The notes below the pieces were generated by a model. The model did not search any database, was not told where the DNA came from, and was given only the letters and a program-made list of their open reading frames with translations. From NCBI GenBank assembly GCA_000818945.1, contig KN805394.1, positions 276,548-340,547 on the forward strand: DNA of 64,000 bases, read 5' to 3'. A program made the position numbers and the translations under genes. Source of the stretch: Schizochytrium sp. CCTCC M209059. Lineage: Eukaryota > Sar > Bigyra > Thraustochytrida > Thraustochytriidae. Below, piece after piece: positions 10,201 through 18,952 of this stretch (position 1 is its first letter; every line of letters starts with the position of its first letter).

Positions 10201-10897
10201 ATTTCTCGATGGTATTATCGATAGCTTTTTCCCAGAACCATCACCGACGAAGACACCCACACAGCGAACAAAGAGTCCTACGAACTCGCCAACGTTACGA
10301 CCTACGGATGCACCGACCGTGCGGCCTACGTATGCGCCGACCATACGGCCTACAGACACGCCGACCATGCGGCCTACAGAAACGTCGACAATGCGGCCTA
10401 CGAACGCGCCGACAACGAGGCCTACCAGCGCCCCGACGCTGCGGCCAACCATTGACTTGACGACGGTGAGTCCGAGCTCGGCTCCTAGCAACGCGAGTGC
10501 GCCGGAGATTCATGTTTATACAAGCGGAGGGACAACTCCTACGGCGCCTACGACATCCACGGTAACTTCATCGTCGGCGGAGTCAACGAATGTCTTCACG
10601 AAGCCTGTGATGCTCGCGGTTTTTGGAGGTCTGGGGGTGGTTGGTCTTGCCATGCTCTTCCTTGTGGTAAGGGATGTTCGGAGAAGGCGCTCAAGATCCT
10701 CGCAGCAAAATGAATCTAGCTTGGGTCCTCACCTTGGTTCACCCACCTCTCCTAGGACCCCAGGCTCTCCGCTCCGACCGCCTCCGGGCCTGGAGATGGT
10801 TCCCAGGCAGTACGGGAATGCTCACTTTGACTTGTACGGTGGCGATCCGTATGGATCAAATCAGATCTACGAGTACGACGTAAACCCCATGTTTTGA
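7220..10897 (+). CDS. Membrane-tethered M11 (gametolysin-type) zinc metalloprotease
   Basis: The 1225-residue protein has a basic N-terminus and a hydrophobic stretch at residues ~31-46 (ALQYIFFVLAVFSAVF), a signal peptide or anchor. The metzincin zinc site HELGHTNGAGH is at 240-250: three His ligands and the catalytic Glu are present. A Met-turn candidate, SIMGSADE, follows. This fits peptidase family M11, the gametolysin family that digests cell walls in Chlamydomonas. Then come Cys-rich segments (for example CQPCPSGL), a Thr/Pro-rich stalk with RPT-x-x-PT repeats (~1010-1080), a transmembrane helix at ~1129-1150 (VMLAVFGGLGVVGLAMLFLVV) with RRRR as stop-transfer, and a ~70-residue Pro-rich cytosolic tail. 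The protease therefore faces outside or a vesicle lumen. Substrate unknown. Codon use resembles its neighbours. Confidence 0.87.
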   Translation: MSRKDAPMWTVSRLAAHARRDSKQRLGVRQALQYIFFVLAVFSAVFVEDTISSQSLSPTIEARKSYQGASLSAKHATSHARRARRLSGTSEPYSILIVRVTPTQEYDYATVSAAFVDSVAVRLRTYFSEASGGRVLPNLTMHESVVEVDDFAMDDSTGNEHVCTLGGGTPYLPSISNAVELQVGSAYYDEFDRIVLALPYCENLRANGVAVAGIGERPGKMVWMNGGEDDEAAFASTLAHELGHTNGAGHAAFRDAEYGNAFSIMGSADELPAGHFSIGAKASFGWLDLNTNVAFLGSQTLCTDTDYCVSQGEFWIHAHDTGSAFAPDTLYGLKLYTADANKFVWVGLRNKYYNLSGALLTWSYEGADGLFGPSQLLDATSLTEDQSDAFLPVGGSFFYDFGRTGAHIRVLEANEDVSAIKVRVEYLADDLLDSSLNSLDTASCTSSVSVTSTTQLFALTLEDPSKVSFAQSCVDVADLATGVAQPGMYVYERAPAQLFTNASGNVVADAALSATNTNVGAGASFFVPFNTACSSSSCSVQVQFEPLYSGRWDLVSNMTRSEMPMYTTTLKGVQYYFVFKAAYYKSSLGGKKDLWVIQTPKTLDSPSILAYVQPAESGMLLADIGSDALAAYYSDANGAEVASSDTSFTCAETTVSGEIKDHYTSSHQDIYETVPHGTTRYHAFTSANYVLVHGGPAAGFVVRPSCETLYCATNRYWDEELSACQPCPSGLVSRADSTGADACVEPCSNLLLRATGITEKNYGADGLYVPSATQFNGAPAWVVQGAATRTRSFAIYKLAGVWVLGPSVGASNFWQILLEADVEHPMLASEDVDDFEISCTCEDLPSCAACPENTLPDPVNGTTCFTPCLSLVVEAGSEFDGTFHFTGHLHGRPRFASSSHILSATKAGAWNIREASTDATKLASHPMEPIYWPTNLTASTWTDSTTSMAATVQISCSSNSVINVESYRSWIGFANDSLAPTRLPTSSPTTNDDKFLDGIIDSFFPEPSPTKTPTQRTKSPTNSPTLRPTDAPTVRPTYAPTIRPTDTPTMRPTETSTMRPTNAPTTRPTSAPTLRPTIDLTTVSPSSAPSNASAPEIHVYTSGGTTPTAPTTSTVTSSSAESTNVFTKPVMLAVFGGLGVVGLAMLFLVVRDVRRRRSRSSQQNESSLGPHLGSPTSPRTPGSPLRPPPGLEMVPRQYGNAHFDLYGGDPYGSNQIYEYDVNPMF
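10240..10460 (+). repeat. Coding RPT-x-x-PT stalk repeats
   Basis: Degenerate 12- and 24-base units encode alternating RPT and APT/TPT blocks between the ectodomain and the membrane helix of the M11 protease. This is a probable O-glycosylated spacer. Confidence 0.8.
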
Positions 10898-11086
10898 TGC
10901 GAAGCACATCATTTGCGTGGGTTTGCTTGCCTCCTGATGGCTGGCCATGACTACAAGTGACTGGTGATTTGATTGATTGCCTTTGAAACTTTTTTCTGGT
11001 CTTACACACCATCGTAACTTTCTAATTTATACGTGTCCAAAAACGAAGGGAGTCCTTGTCGGATATCCCCTTTTCTACGTGGTTCT

Positions 11087-11443
11087 CTAACTGCGCTTGG
11101 AAATGACCGTGCCATCAATGACGACATCGTCGAGGGTGACGACCTGAAAAATGATTTCGGTGCGATCAGGGGGCGCCCACTCGCTGAGCGTGCTTGTGAT
11201 AGAGGCCCCAAGTAAAACACGTGATTCGTCAGAGAGCTGGTCTGCAAGCGCTCTGACGTCAACAATTGTGGTGTTGCCAAAAGTTCCGCCCCAGCTCATG
11301 AGCTGCGAAGGCATGATATGCACGTGGACAAAGCCCTCGGGAACATCGAACTGCTGCGCGAGCGTCTTGGTCACAGCTGCCATGACCTTTTCTGCTTGCG
11401 CCGGTGTCGGCGCAAAGGTGGTGGCGATCCGCACGAGGGGCAT
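11087..11443 (-). CDS. MIF-like tautomerase
   Basis: The 118 residues match the macrophage migration inhibitory factor / tautomerase fold in length and order. Pro2 directly follows Met (MPLVRIATT); in this family the Met is removed and Pro becomes the catalytic base. The central VHIMPSQLMSWGG corresponds to the conserved VHVxPDQLMxFGG strand-turn. The family forms trimers with keto-enol tautomerase activity on phenylpyruvate or dopachrome-type substrates; the physiological substrate in protists is unknown. The active-site Lys of animal MIF seems absent (DVPEGF at that position), so activity may differ. There is no signal peptide. It lies 3' of PRMT1 on the same strand with a 518-base gap. Confidence 0.85.
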   Translation of the reverse strand: MPLVRIATTFAPTPAQAEKVMAAVTKTLAQQFDVPEGFVHVHIMPSQLMSWGGTFGNTTIVDVRALADQLSDESRVLLGASITSTLSEWAPPDRTEIIFQVVTLDDVVIDGTVISKRS

Positions 11444-11961
11444 CTTTTCTTTTCCTCGTTGCCTCGTCGTTCGAGCTTGAGCGAGACTTGGTAGGGCCGG
11501 AATTTGATTGTTTGTTTGACTTTTTTCTCTCGAAATTAAGAATTGGAGGGAATAAGGGGAACAAGTGGTAAAATACCAGGGTAGTCGTGGGCTTAAACTT
11601 CGGGGAAGGTCACGGTGAGTTTTGATGTCAACGCGGAACGGGAAAACCTAGCAAGATGGGCTTACGAAGTGAAAAGAAGGTGTAGAGAAGAATGGAAACC
11701 AGATCATCCGCAGAGTCCGCAGAGAGAGAGAGAGAGAGAGAAGATTTAAAGGCACAGGATGAGGCTGCACCCACCATTCATAGCGGCCCCACATCTACAT
11801 AGACGGAGCCTCACGTTTTCGCATTTTATTGTATAAAAAGAGAAAGTGTCACATCATGTTCTACAGTTCTAAGAATGAATGAGGCCTCGATTTCAATTGG
11901 AAAAGAGACCTGCGTTTGGTCTTGGCGATTTTCGGATTGCACTTGCGCACTAGTTTGATAT
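11444..11961. other. Intergenic, PRMT1 3' end / MIF-like promoter
   Basis: No gene is seen here. A GA run lies at about 11719-11742. ATTTTATTGT at 11822-11831 (an AATAAA-like signal on the minus strand) could be the PRMT1 polyadenylation signal. Confidence 0.4.
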
Positions 11962-13047
11962 CTAGCGAAGACGGTAGATGTCCTTGCGGCTGGCCTTTTG
12001 GTGCTCGCCGGCAAAAGTGTACTCGAGCTCAATGTCGAGGTCGCGTTTGTTGCCCTTATTCTGCTTGGTGGAGATGGTGCCGGAAATGTTCTCGCCGCGC
12101 TGTACAGTAAGGTCGTCGCGCAGGTAAAAGATGGTTTGCTTCCAGTGAGTGTATTTGGCATGAGGACCCGTGCTAAAGTGCACCGGCTTGTGGCAGCGGC
12201 TGAACTCAATGTCAAAGTAGACAATGAGCGCGTGGCAGTAGTCATCGCGAATGCCCTCGATGTTAAATTGCGCGGAAAAGTCGACCTCACTCTGCTTCAT
12301 GGTGCCAACGTCAAATTCTGCGAGGAGGCACGGGGTAGTCATGACCGTTTGGTTGTCGACGGTCTCCACCAGAGGCTCGGTGAGAGCCATCTCCTTGATG
12401 GTGCTCATGTCAAAGCCATAGACGTTGTCCCAGTAGTGCACCTTTTCTTCCTTGTACTGCGCATCCTCGATGCCCGCAATGTACATCTTGGCCTTGTCGG
12501 GCATCATGATGCCCGTCTCCTTGTTCAGCCACTTGTCACGCGCGACGAGGACGCTGTCAAGCATGGACTCGTAGAGAAGAAAGTAGCCCATCCACTCGGA
12601 AATGATAATATCAACGCCGCCTTCGCCACAATCGAGCTCAACTTCTTCGATCTTGCCACGGATGACCTGGACAGTATCATCAAGGCCATTGGCCTTGACA
12701 ATTTTCTTGGCCTGCTCAGCGATGCCCGAGAAGTCGACGGCATAGACCTTCTTTGCGCCTGCCTTGGCCGCAAACATGCTGAGAATGCCAGTGCCGCAGC
12801 CGACGTCGAGAACGGTCTTGCCTTCGAAGAGGTGCTTATTCTGAAGAATGCTGCGCATGTAAGAAAGCGTGCGTACCTCATCCTTGAGCATCTCCTCGTG
12901 GATGCCGTGGTGCGAGTACGAGTCAAAGTAGTAGTCCTTGCTCGTCAATTTAAGCTGGGCTTCGTCCTTTCCATTCACAGCGACGCCAGCGCCAAAGGCG
13001 CCATCAGCGCCATTGGCCTCGACGGTCTCCTTGGGGTCGGCAGACAT
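11962..13047 (-). CDS. PRMT1: Protein arginine N-methyltransferase 1 (type I)
   Basis: The 361 residues are close to PRMT1 of animals and plants. The N-terminal YYFDSY (39-44) is followed by the SAM-binding motif VLDVGCGTG (79-87) and the double-E loop SEWMGYFLLYESM with both catalytic Glu. The THW loop (YTHWKQTIFYL) comes near the C-terminus. The enzyme makes asymmetric dimethylarginine on histone H4R3 and RGG-rich RNA-binding proteins in nucleus and cytosol, working as a dimer. Start and stop are unambiguous. The first 30 residues are a variable, family-typical tail. All key residues are present, so it should be active. Confidence 0.96.
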   Translation of the reverse strand: MSADPKETVEANGADGAFGAGVAVNGKDEAQLKLTSKDYYFDSYSHHGIHEEMLKDEVRTLSYMRSILQNKHLFEGKTVLDVGCGTGILSMFAAKAGAKKVYAVDFSGIAEQAKKIVKANGLDDTVQVIRGKIEEVELDCGEGGVDIIISEWMGYFLLYESMLDSVLVARDKWLNKETGIMMPDKAKMYIAGIEDAQYKEEKVHYWDNVYGFDMSTIKEMALTEPLVETVDNQTVMTTPCLLAEFDVGTMKQSEVDFSAQFNIEGIRDDYCHALIVYFDIEFSRCHKPVHFSTGPHAKYTHWKQTIFYLRDDLTVQRGENISGTISTKQNKGNKRDLDIELEYTFAGEHQKASRKDIYRLR

Positions 13048-13948
13048 TTTCTTTGCTTGCTAGCTCGGTGGCTGGGTGGGTGGGTTGGCGCGCGGCGGGT
13101 CCTGGGTCCCGGAGTTGCTCCTTATGCGGAATGCGCTCCTTCTGCTCACGCGAAGGAAGGAGGACGGGGGCGAGCGGGCGAGCGAGGCAGGTCAAGGAGC
13201 CGTGGCACAGTCGCGAGCTAGCGTCCACGGGTGAATGTACCTCGCGGCGAGCTTTGTGTACGCGCAAGAGTTGATGGATTGTCTGTTTGTCCCCAGTGGC
13301 TGGCTGGTTGAGTCGCGACCACCCGCGGTGCCAGCGGCGCTGTCCACCCAGCTATAAGTAGGATATCCTCGTTCTAATCCTTTCGAAAATCCCACAACTG
13401 TTATATCCTTGATTTTGGCTGTTATACCAAGAATTTACTTGTTTATTATATTGCGCCTCATGATGGTCATAATAATTCTTTTGCCGAGCAAAATGGATTC
13501 GCGTCAGACGTCGTCGAATTTGGAAATCTCAAAAACAGGCGTTGACATTTTTCGGCCGTGGATTGATTACGCCTCGATGGGCTTGTTTTGTTTTGCCATC
13601 GAATCGACTTGGGTTTGCTTCTTTGTGGCTCATGTGTTTTATTTTGAAATTTGATTCGCAAAGAAGTCATTGATACGATTGATCTTCTCCTTCGCCAGCT
13701 AAGGCATCAGCTTGACTTTGATTTTCTTTATAATTGCACGCTTATTACTTTGCTTGTGTGCTTGATGGACGGGTTCGCAGACAAGCCAATGCTACGCCTG
13801 ACGTAGGTTAGTCAAGAAGTAGGAAATGGGAACTCGCACGCTTAGAGGTATTTCTTCTGCACGCACACGCGCGTATGCGCACACGCGCACGCAGGTATTA
13901 CAAGTGTTTGCCTGCTTAAAGTCCAAAAGTATCGTTTCTCTAGCTATC
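13048..13948. other. Intergenic, CCT3 3' end / PRMT1 promoter
   Basis: 901 bases lie between two minus-strand genes. The half near PRMT1 is GC-rich; 13380-13760 is AT-rich. An 81-codon frame at 13409-13654 on the plus strand is hydrophobic by AT bias and is not supported. No other structure is seen. Confidence 0.4.
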
Positions 13949-15550
13949 TTAGTTCTTCTTGGAGCCAGACACGACATCGTCGACGCGGAGGAGCATCGCT
14001 GCTGCTTCAATGGAAGTCTTGACAATCTGGGTCTTGACGCTAAAGGGCTCCCAAATGTTAAGCTCGTCCATGGACACAAGAACACCAGTTTCTCCATTGA
14101 CACCCATGCGCTCGTTACCACCCTGGGCATGCATGGCGCGAAGCTCCGTAAGACGGCGCACAACATCAACACCGCAGTTCTCCAAGAGAGTGCGCGGGAT
14201 GACCTCGAAAGCAATGCCGACCGCCTTGTAAGGCCATTGCTGCACACCTTCAATAGTCTTGGACTTTTCGCTAAGAGCCTGAGCGATTGCCATTTCCGTG
14301 GCGCCGCCTCCGGGGAGGACCTTGGGTTCAAGGACAATGTTCTTTGCCACCTGCATGGCATCCTGAATGTTACGCTCGACCTCGTTGAGGACGTCCTTGG
14401 AGCCACCGCGCAAGAGAATAGTGCAGGCCTTAGGATCCTTGCACTTTTCAATAAAGCTAAAGTATTCGTCACCGATCTTGCGCACCTCAAAGAGGCCGCA
14501 GCCCGTGCCAATGTCGGTTTCCTGGATCTCCTCGGTCCGGGAGACGATGGTGGCGCCGGTGGCGCGCGCGACGCGGTTGTTGTCGGTCTTGCGGAGACGG
14601 CGGAGCGCGGTAATGCCGGCCTTTTGCAAGTAATGCTGGGCCAGATCGGAGACGCCCTTTTCACAGAGAACAAGGTCAGGCTTGTGGCTGATAATATCCG
14701 CGCAGAGGCGCTCGACGTGCTCCTCCTCGAGCTTGAGCAGGACGTCCCAGTCGGTATCGTTGGTGAGCTCCACACTGGTCTGCGACTCGCCCTTTTTGTA
14801 CTCGAGCGAGCAGTCGAGCAGGAGGATGCGCGGGTTCTCGATGCGACGCTTCATCTTCGAGTGCGTAACGTCCTTGTTAAGCATCACACCGTCCATGACG
14901 GTGCAGTCGGAAAGCTCGCCACCAGGGATCTTTTCGATGCGCGCGTACCGTTTAATGTCGACCTCCTTGGCACTAGCCTTGCCCTCCACGGTGATCTTCA
15001 TGACGGCGTCGAGGGCCATGTTCACAATAAGATCGCCCCAGCGGTGCACGTACTTTGTGCCGACCGAGGCGTCGACAATTTTGAACATCGATTCGCGGTC
15101 ATGAACATCCAACGGTCGTGCAATACGCTCGCACACGGCAAGGGCCTCCTCCATGGCGCGGTAGTAGGCCTGGACAATTTGGGTCGGGTGCAGGCGCTCG
15201 GCACGCAGAAAAGGCTCGGCAACCGTGAGCATCTCACCACTCAGGACAATGACAGAGGTCGAGCCGTCGCCCGCCTCCTCGTCCTGGCTACGAGCCAGCT
15301 CGAGCATGCTCTTGGCGGCGGGATGCGAGACATCAAGTTCGCGCAGGATGGCATGGCCGTCGTTGGTGAGCACGATGCCGCCAAGCGAGTCGATGAGCAT
15401 CTTGAGTGCCGAGTTCGGGCCCAGCGTCGTGCGCACAATGTCGCTTACAGCGCGCGCCGCCTGTACGTTGGCGAGCTGCGTCTTGCGCCCGCTTTCGCGC
15501 TTCTGCGTCTGGTTCAGGACGAACACCTGGCCGCCGGGACCGCCCATCAT
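13949..15550 (-). CDS. CCT3: T-complex protein 1 subunit gamma (CCT3)
   Basis: The 533-residue group II chaperonin subunit starts at MMGGPGGQVFVLNQ and continues with KRESGRKTQLANVQAA. That segment is diagnostic of the gamma subunit rather than other CCT paralogues. Nucleotide-binding signatures are present: TLGPNSALKML, LTNDGHAIL, a GDGSTS loop near residue 85 and GGGATEMAIAQAL. It is one of eight subunits of the cytosolic TRiC/CCT double ring that folds actin and tubulin. The frame runs further upstream to 15679 but only with a TTG start and a low-complexity Arg/Ala extension. The ATG at 15550 matches the family N-terminus; 15547 is an equally possible second ATG. Length is normal (human about 545). 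Confidence 0.95.
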   Translation of the reverse strand: MMGGPGGQVFVLNQTQKRESGRKTQLANVQAARAVSDIVRTTLGPNSALKMLIDSLGGIVLTNDGHAILRELDVSHPAAKSMLELARSQDEEAGDGSTSVIVLSGEMLTVAEPFLRAERLHPTQIVQAYYRAMEEALAVCERIARPLDVHDRESMFKIVDASVGTKYVHRWGDLIVNMALDAVMKITVEGKASAKEVDIKRYARIEKIPGGELSDCTVMDGVMLNKDVTHSKMKRRIENPRILLLDCSLEYKKGESQTSVELTNDTDWDVLLKLEEEHVERLCADIISHKPDLVLCEKGVSDLAQHYLQKAGITALRRLRKTDNNRVARATGATIVSRTEEIQETDIGTGCGLFEVRKIGDEYFSFIEKCKDPKACTILLRGGSKDVLNEVERNIQDAMQVAKNIVLEPKVLPGGGATEMAIAQALSEKSKTIEGVQQWPYKAVGIAFEVIPRTLLENCGVDVVRRLTELRAMHAQGGNERMGVNGETGVLVSMDELNIWEPFSVKTQIVKTSIEAAAMLLRVDDVVSGSKKN

Positions 15551-16694
15551 GGTGCTAGCGGACTTGTCTCGGTCTGCTGCGCGCTTGCTTGCTTGCCTAG
15601 GCTGCCGCGGTTCTCCGCCGGCTGTCGCTCTCGCTCGTGCGCGTACGCGCTGCGAGGGGGCTTGAGATTCTTCGCGCAAGAGGCCTGCCTGCCTCGATCA
15701 GAGATCGATCGGTCGCTCCGGCTTCGCTTGCGGGCCTAGGGCGCGGTCTCCGGCTGGGCGGCGGGTCTCGGCGCGGGCCTGTCTGCGGCGCGGGTCTGCG
15801 CGGGGAGGGGCGGGCTCGAGCGCGCCGCGCGGGTCGTCCTGGAGCGGCGGCGTCGCGGTCGGTCGCTCGCGGTCAATAAGGTCTGCTGCCAACCGTCGCC
15901 GTGCCAACTGGCGCCGCCCGCCCGTGCAAGTCGGCTAATCACCTTTTCCCCACTTGCGCGCCCCGCAAAGCTCCACTTGCGGCGCGACGGTTGCTGCACT
16001 TGCCACACGCGCGTCAACCGGCGCTCGCCTGCCTGCCCGCTCGCCTTCTCTCCTCCCTCTCTCCCTGGCCGTCTGTCTGGCCGTCTGTCTGCCCGCCGAC
16101 GAGCCGCAGACTCTCGGCAGGGAGCTTCTCAGTGCGGCGCGGTGCGGCGCGGTGCGGCGCGGTGCGGCGCGGGCAGCCGACCTCGGGCATGAACGTCCCG
16201 CCCCGCGATGCCAGCGATGCTGCGGATCTCGCAAAAATCTTCGCGAAGGAGGAAGGCTGTGAGCACGCATAGGTATTATAGTTATGTGAATAGTGCAGAA
16301 CTAGTTTTTTTCTATTCGAAACCATGATGAGATCAAGTGCTTCCGAGGATGGAGTCGGATGGGTGGGTGAACTCGGGTTCGGAAGCGCACTTGCAGCTAG
16401 TGTACGTAGCTGGCTGGAAGAATAAGGTGTGTGTGTGGGGGGGGGGGAGGCATGGAGAAAATAGGTCTTCTTAAATTTGGGTGAGGACTCGTAAAATTTT
16501 CTTTGCAAATTGTGGTACTACGGTCTGAGAGATGAACTTTCTTCATTCATTTCTCAATTCTACGATTACTTCGAAAAGAGCACTTTAACGACCTCCAAAC
16601 CAGCCAACTAGGTTAAGTTCTGGTTCTGGTAAGCAAAAATTTGGTTGTCTGTCAATTCGATTTACTTTTCTTTTGTTTTTTGTTTTGTTTTTTA
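15551..16694. other. Intergenic, CCT3 promoter and RNF141-like 3' region
   Basis: No supported gene. It is very GC-rich from 15600 to 16200 and contains the pentamer-based repeat at 16133-16172. From 16250 on the sequence is AT-richer, probably 3' flank of the RING gene. Confidence 0.4.
16133..16172. repeat. 10-bp tandem repeat TGCGGCGCGG x4
   Basis: Four perfect copies of TGCGGCGCGG occur upstream of CCT3. The unit is a doubled GCGGY pentamer, similar to the array at 28611-28650. Confidence 0.9.
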
Positions 16695-17939
16695 TCAACT
16701 GGCCGCCAAGGAGAGGCGCATCGCGACCTCGATTTGAAGTTCCTCATCAAGATGCGAAACGTCGAGGCGGCGCAGTGAGTTCTCATTTACATTATCAAGC
16801 CAGGAATGATTTTCCTCAAGGGAACGGTGATCGGCTTGCGCAGCGCTGTGATTTGCCTCAGTGAGCATGCGCTGCAAGCTGGCCTCGGCAGTGGCCGCGG
16901 CAGCGTCCGTGGCGAGTGAAGAACTTGACGCAGCTGTGAAGAGCGTAGAAGATCGACTACGCATGGTGCGTTGGCGCAGCATACGTTGCTGGCGCTCCCA
17001 ACGCGTCTCGAGACGGGGAAGCATCTGTACATAGGTGTGGATAGCCTGCATGAGGTCATCCACGTGCTCCGAACCGTCAGGAATCAAGCTCTCCAAAAGA
17101 TCGACCCAGAGTTCGCTCCCTGTGCCATCGCCGCGACATGTGGGACACACGTCGCTGTGCTGGCGCCACTCTTCGTAGCAATTTCGGCACAGCCCGTGAC
17201 CGCAAGGTGGCGCGACGGCCACACGGGCATCCATACAGATCGGGCATTCGTGCTCGTCCAGGTCAAATGCCGAAGTAGTGTTTACAAGGACCTTCGCCGT
17301 CGAAGCCGACGAGACGTCCTCGAGTAGCGAAGTCTCGTTTGACGTCACGATCTTGGCATGAGTACCGGCCGCATTCTCTAGCCTTGTGGCCCCGAGTCCG
17401 GCGCTTGCTCCAGCTCCATCAGCTGTTGCTGCAATTTGGGCGATGGCTTCTGCGGCGTCTTCTACTTCGAGTTTTTTCACGCTCGCGCAGGCTTGCGCGC
17501 TTGCAGCGCTTGCACCGTCGGCCTTGGCCATTTCCTTGGCAAAGCTGTCGCTATCCCACAGGTCCTTCAGCATAAAGTACAAGATGTAGAACCCGCGCAC
17601 TGAGGTAAGACGCGGAGGCGCATTTGCGTGTTCGAAGACTTGCGTGACCTTGACGTAGGTCATGCGTGGCACTGCCCAGAACACGGAGGTCCCGCCGATG
17701 ATTTCGAACTCGAGTCGAAAGCCCACAATGTCTGCGGCTACTGCTGAGAACGCAGCGGCCTCTAGCACGTCGCGCTTGAAGCTCTTGAAAGTGCTTATCC
17801 TCTCGTTGATGCGAGCGTCGCTTTTCACGCGGCGCCCACCTTCGAGATCCGACGATCCGGTCAAATCATTGCAGCCCACGCAGCTCGCGCGATGTGCCTT
17901 GTCCAGCTTCAAGCCCACGTGCTGCAGCTGGTTGCCCAT
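16695..17939 (-). CDS. RNF141-like RING finger protein, predicted N-myristoylated
   Basis: The 414-residue protein starts MGNQLQHVG, a Gly2 start suitable for N-myristoylation, as in vertebrate RNF141 (MGQQ). A middle segment with SVFWAVPRMTYVKV and RGFYILYFMLKDL aligns with the pre-RING part of RNF141 (FWKVVVRV, then QFIQLYKDI). The C3HC4-type RING is at ~231-270: CPICMDARVAVAPPCGHGLC, then CPTC. It is followed by a Trp-containing segment, as in RNF141. It is probably a membrane-associated E3 ubiquitin ligase. It is longer than RNF141 (about 230) because of an Ala-rich insert before the RING and a ~140-residue C-terminal extension. The extension ends in LDEELQIEVAMRLSLAAS, which resembles a ubiquitin-interacting motif. 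Family assignment rests on motif order, so it is moderately certain. Confidence 0.78.
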   Translation of the reverse strand: MGNQLQHVGLKLDKAHRASCVGCNDLTGSSDLEGGRRVKSDARINERISTFKSFKRDVLEAAAFSAVAADIVGFRLEFEIIGGTSVFWAVPRMTYVKVTQVFEHANAPPRLTSVRGFYILYFMLKDLWDSDSFAKEMAKADGASAASAQACASVKKLEVEDAAEAIAQIAATADGAGASAGLGATRLENAAGTHAKIVTSNETSLLEDVSSASTAKVLVNTTSAFDLDEHECPICMDARVAVAPPCGHGLCRNCYEEWRQHSDVCPTCRGDGTGSELWVDLLESLIPDGSEHVDDLMQAIHTYVQMLPRLETRWERQQRMLRQRTMRSRSSTLFTAASSSSLATDAAAATAEASLQRMLTEANHSAAQADHRSLEENHSWLDNVNENSLRRLDVSHLDEELQIEVAMRLSLAAS

Positions 17940-18831
17940 CTTGAGACGTGTCCAGCCGGCCCACCCAGCCTAGCTACGCCACGCTCTTCCGCGCTCCGCC
18001 GCGCCGCGCCAGCCCCCGCCACGCCGAGCCTGCGCGTGGCGTCCGCGGCTCGTTGACGAAAAGTCCGGGAGCGACGCGACCTGCACGTCTTCTTCGTCCG
18101 TTCGTCCGATGAGGATTCCTCGCGCTCCCCGATTGCTCGCCGGGCCTCGGCGCCCTCGCGAGCGCCAGGCAGCTGGCCGCGAAGAAGGCGAGCAGGCGCG
18201 CAGGCGAGCAGGCGAGCAGCGTCCGCCGCGCCGCGCCTGCCGCTGTTCGTTCTGCGTCTGTTTGTTCGTTCGCGCTCTGCCTGGCCGGGACCAAGCACAA
18301 GAAGAAGGAGAAGAAGAAGAAGAAGAAGAAGAAGAAGGAGAAGAAGGAGGAGAAAGGGGAGAAAGCAGCAGAAGGAAAGCCGCGTCTCTCTCGATCGCGC
18401 GCGCCTTCCCGGGCCGAGCTAGGGCCGCGCGAGTGGAGGCTCTTCGCCCTCCTGCGCGCACGCTCGCGCGCCGCTCCGCGCTGCGCCGGCCGGCTCGGCG
18501 CTCGCTCCGGTGGCCTCGGCGGAGGAGGCTGCCGGCGGGGTCGGGAAGGCTGGCTGCCTGCGAATCCCGACGGCGCCTCGCCGACTTTTCCCCGCCCGCG
18601 ACGCAGACCCTGCCCAGCCAGGCAGCGCGGGCGACGGGCGGCCGTGCGAGAGCGGGCGCGGCCTCGGGCGCGGGCTCTGGCGCGGGCTCTGGCGCGGCGT
18701 CGTCGCGGTCTGCCGCCGCCTCCGCGTCGCCTTGTTCGCCTTCTGCCCGGTCCCGACCGAGCCGGCCCGAGGCCGCGGTCCCCTATCGCCTCGCCTCATG
18801 GTACTCCTCCCGGCCTCGCGAGCCCAGAGCC
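17940..18831. other. GC-rich intergenic DNA upstream of RNF141-like gene
   Basis: The stretch is extremely GC-rich with no supported gene. Long frames on all strands are made of Arg, Ala, Ser and Pro and look compositional. A GAA/GAAG array lies at about 18300-18356. Confidence 0.5.
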
Positions 18832-18952
18832 NNNNNNNNNNNNNNNNNNNNNNNNNNNNNNNNNNNNNNNNNNNNNNNNNNNNNNNNNNNNNNNNNNNNN
18901 NNNNNNNNNNNNNNNNNNNNNNNNNNNNNNNNNNNNNNNNNNNNNNNNNNNN
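18832..18952. other. Assembly gap (121 N)
   Basis: A run of N interrupts GC-rich sequence. Frames crossing it cannot be trusted. Confidence 0.99.

Noticed and set aside
11998..13221. 407-codon plus-strand frame
   Set aside because: Antisense of PRMT1; no domain of its own.
13409..13654. 81-codon hydrophobic plus-strand frame
   Set aside because: It lies in AT-rich intergenic DNA; hydrophobicity follows from T-rich codons, and no homologous motif is seen.
13826..15739. 637-codon plus-strand frame
   Set aside because: It is the exact antisense of CCT3, open because of strong codon bias. The minus frame is a textbook chaperonin.
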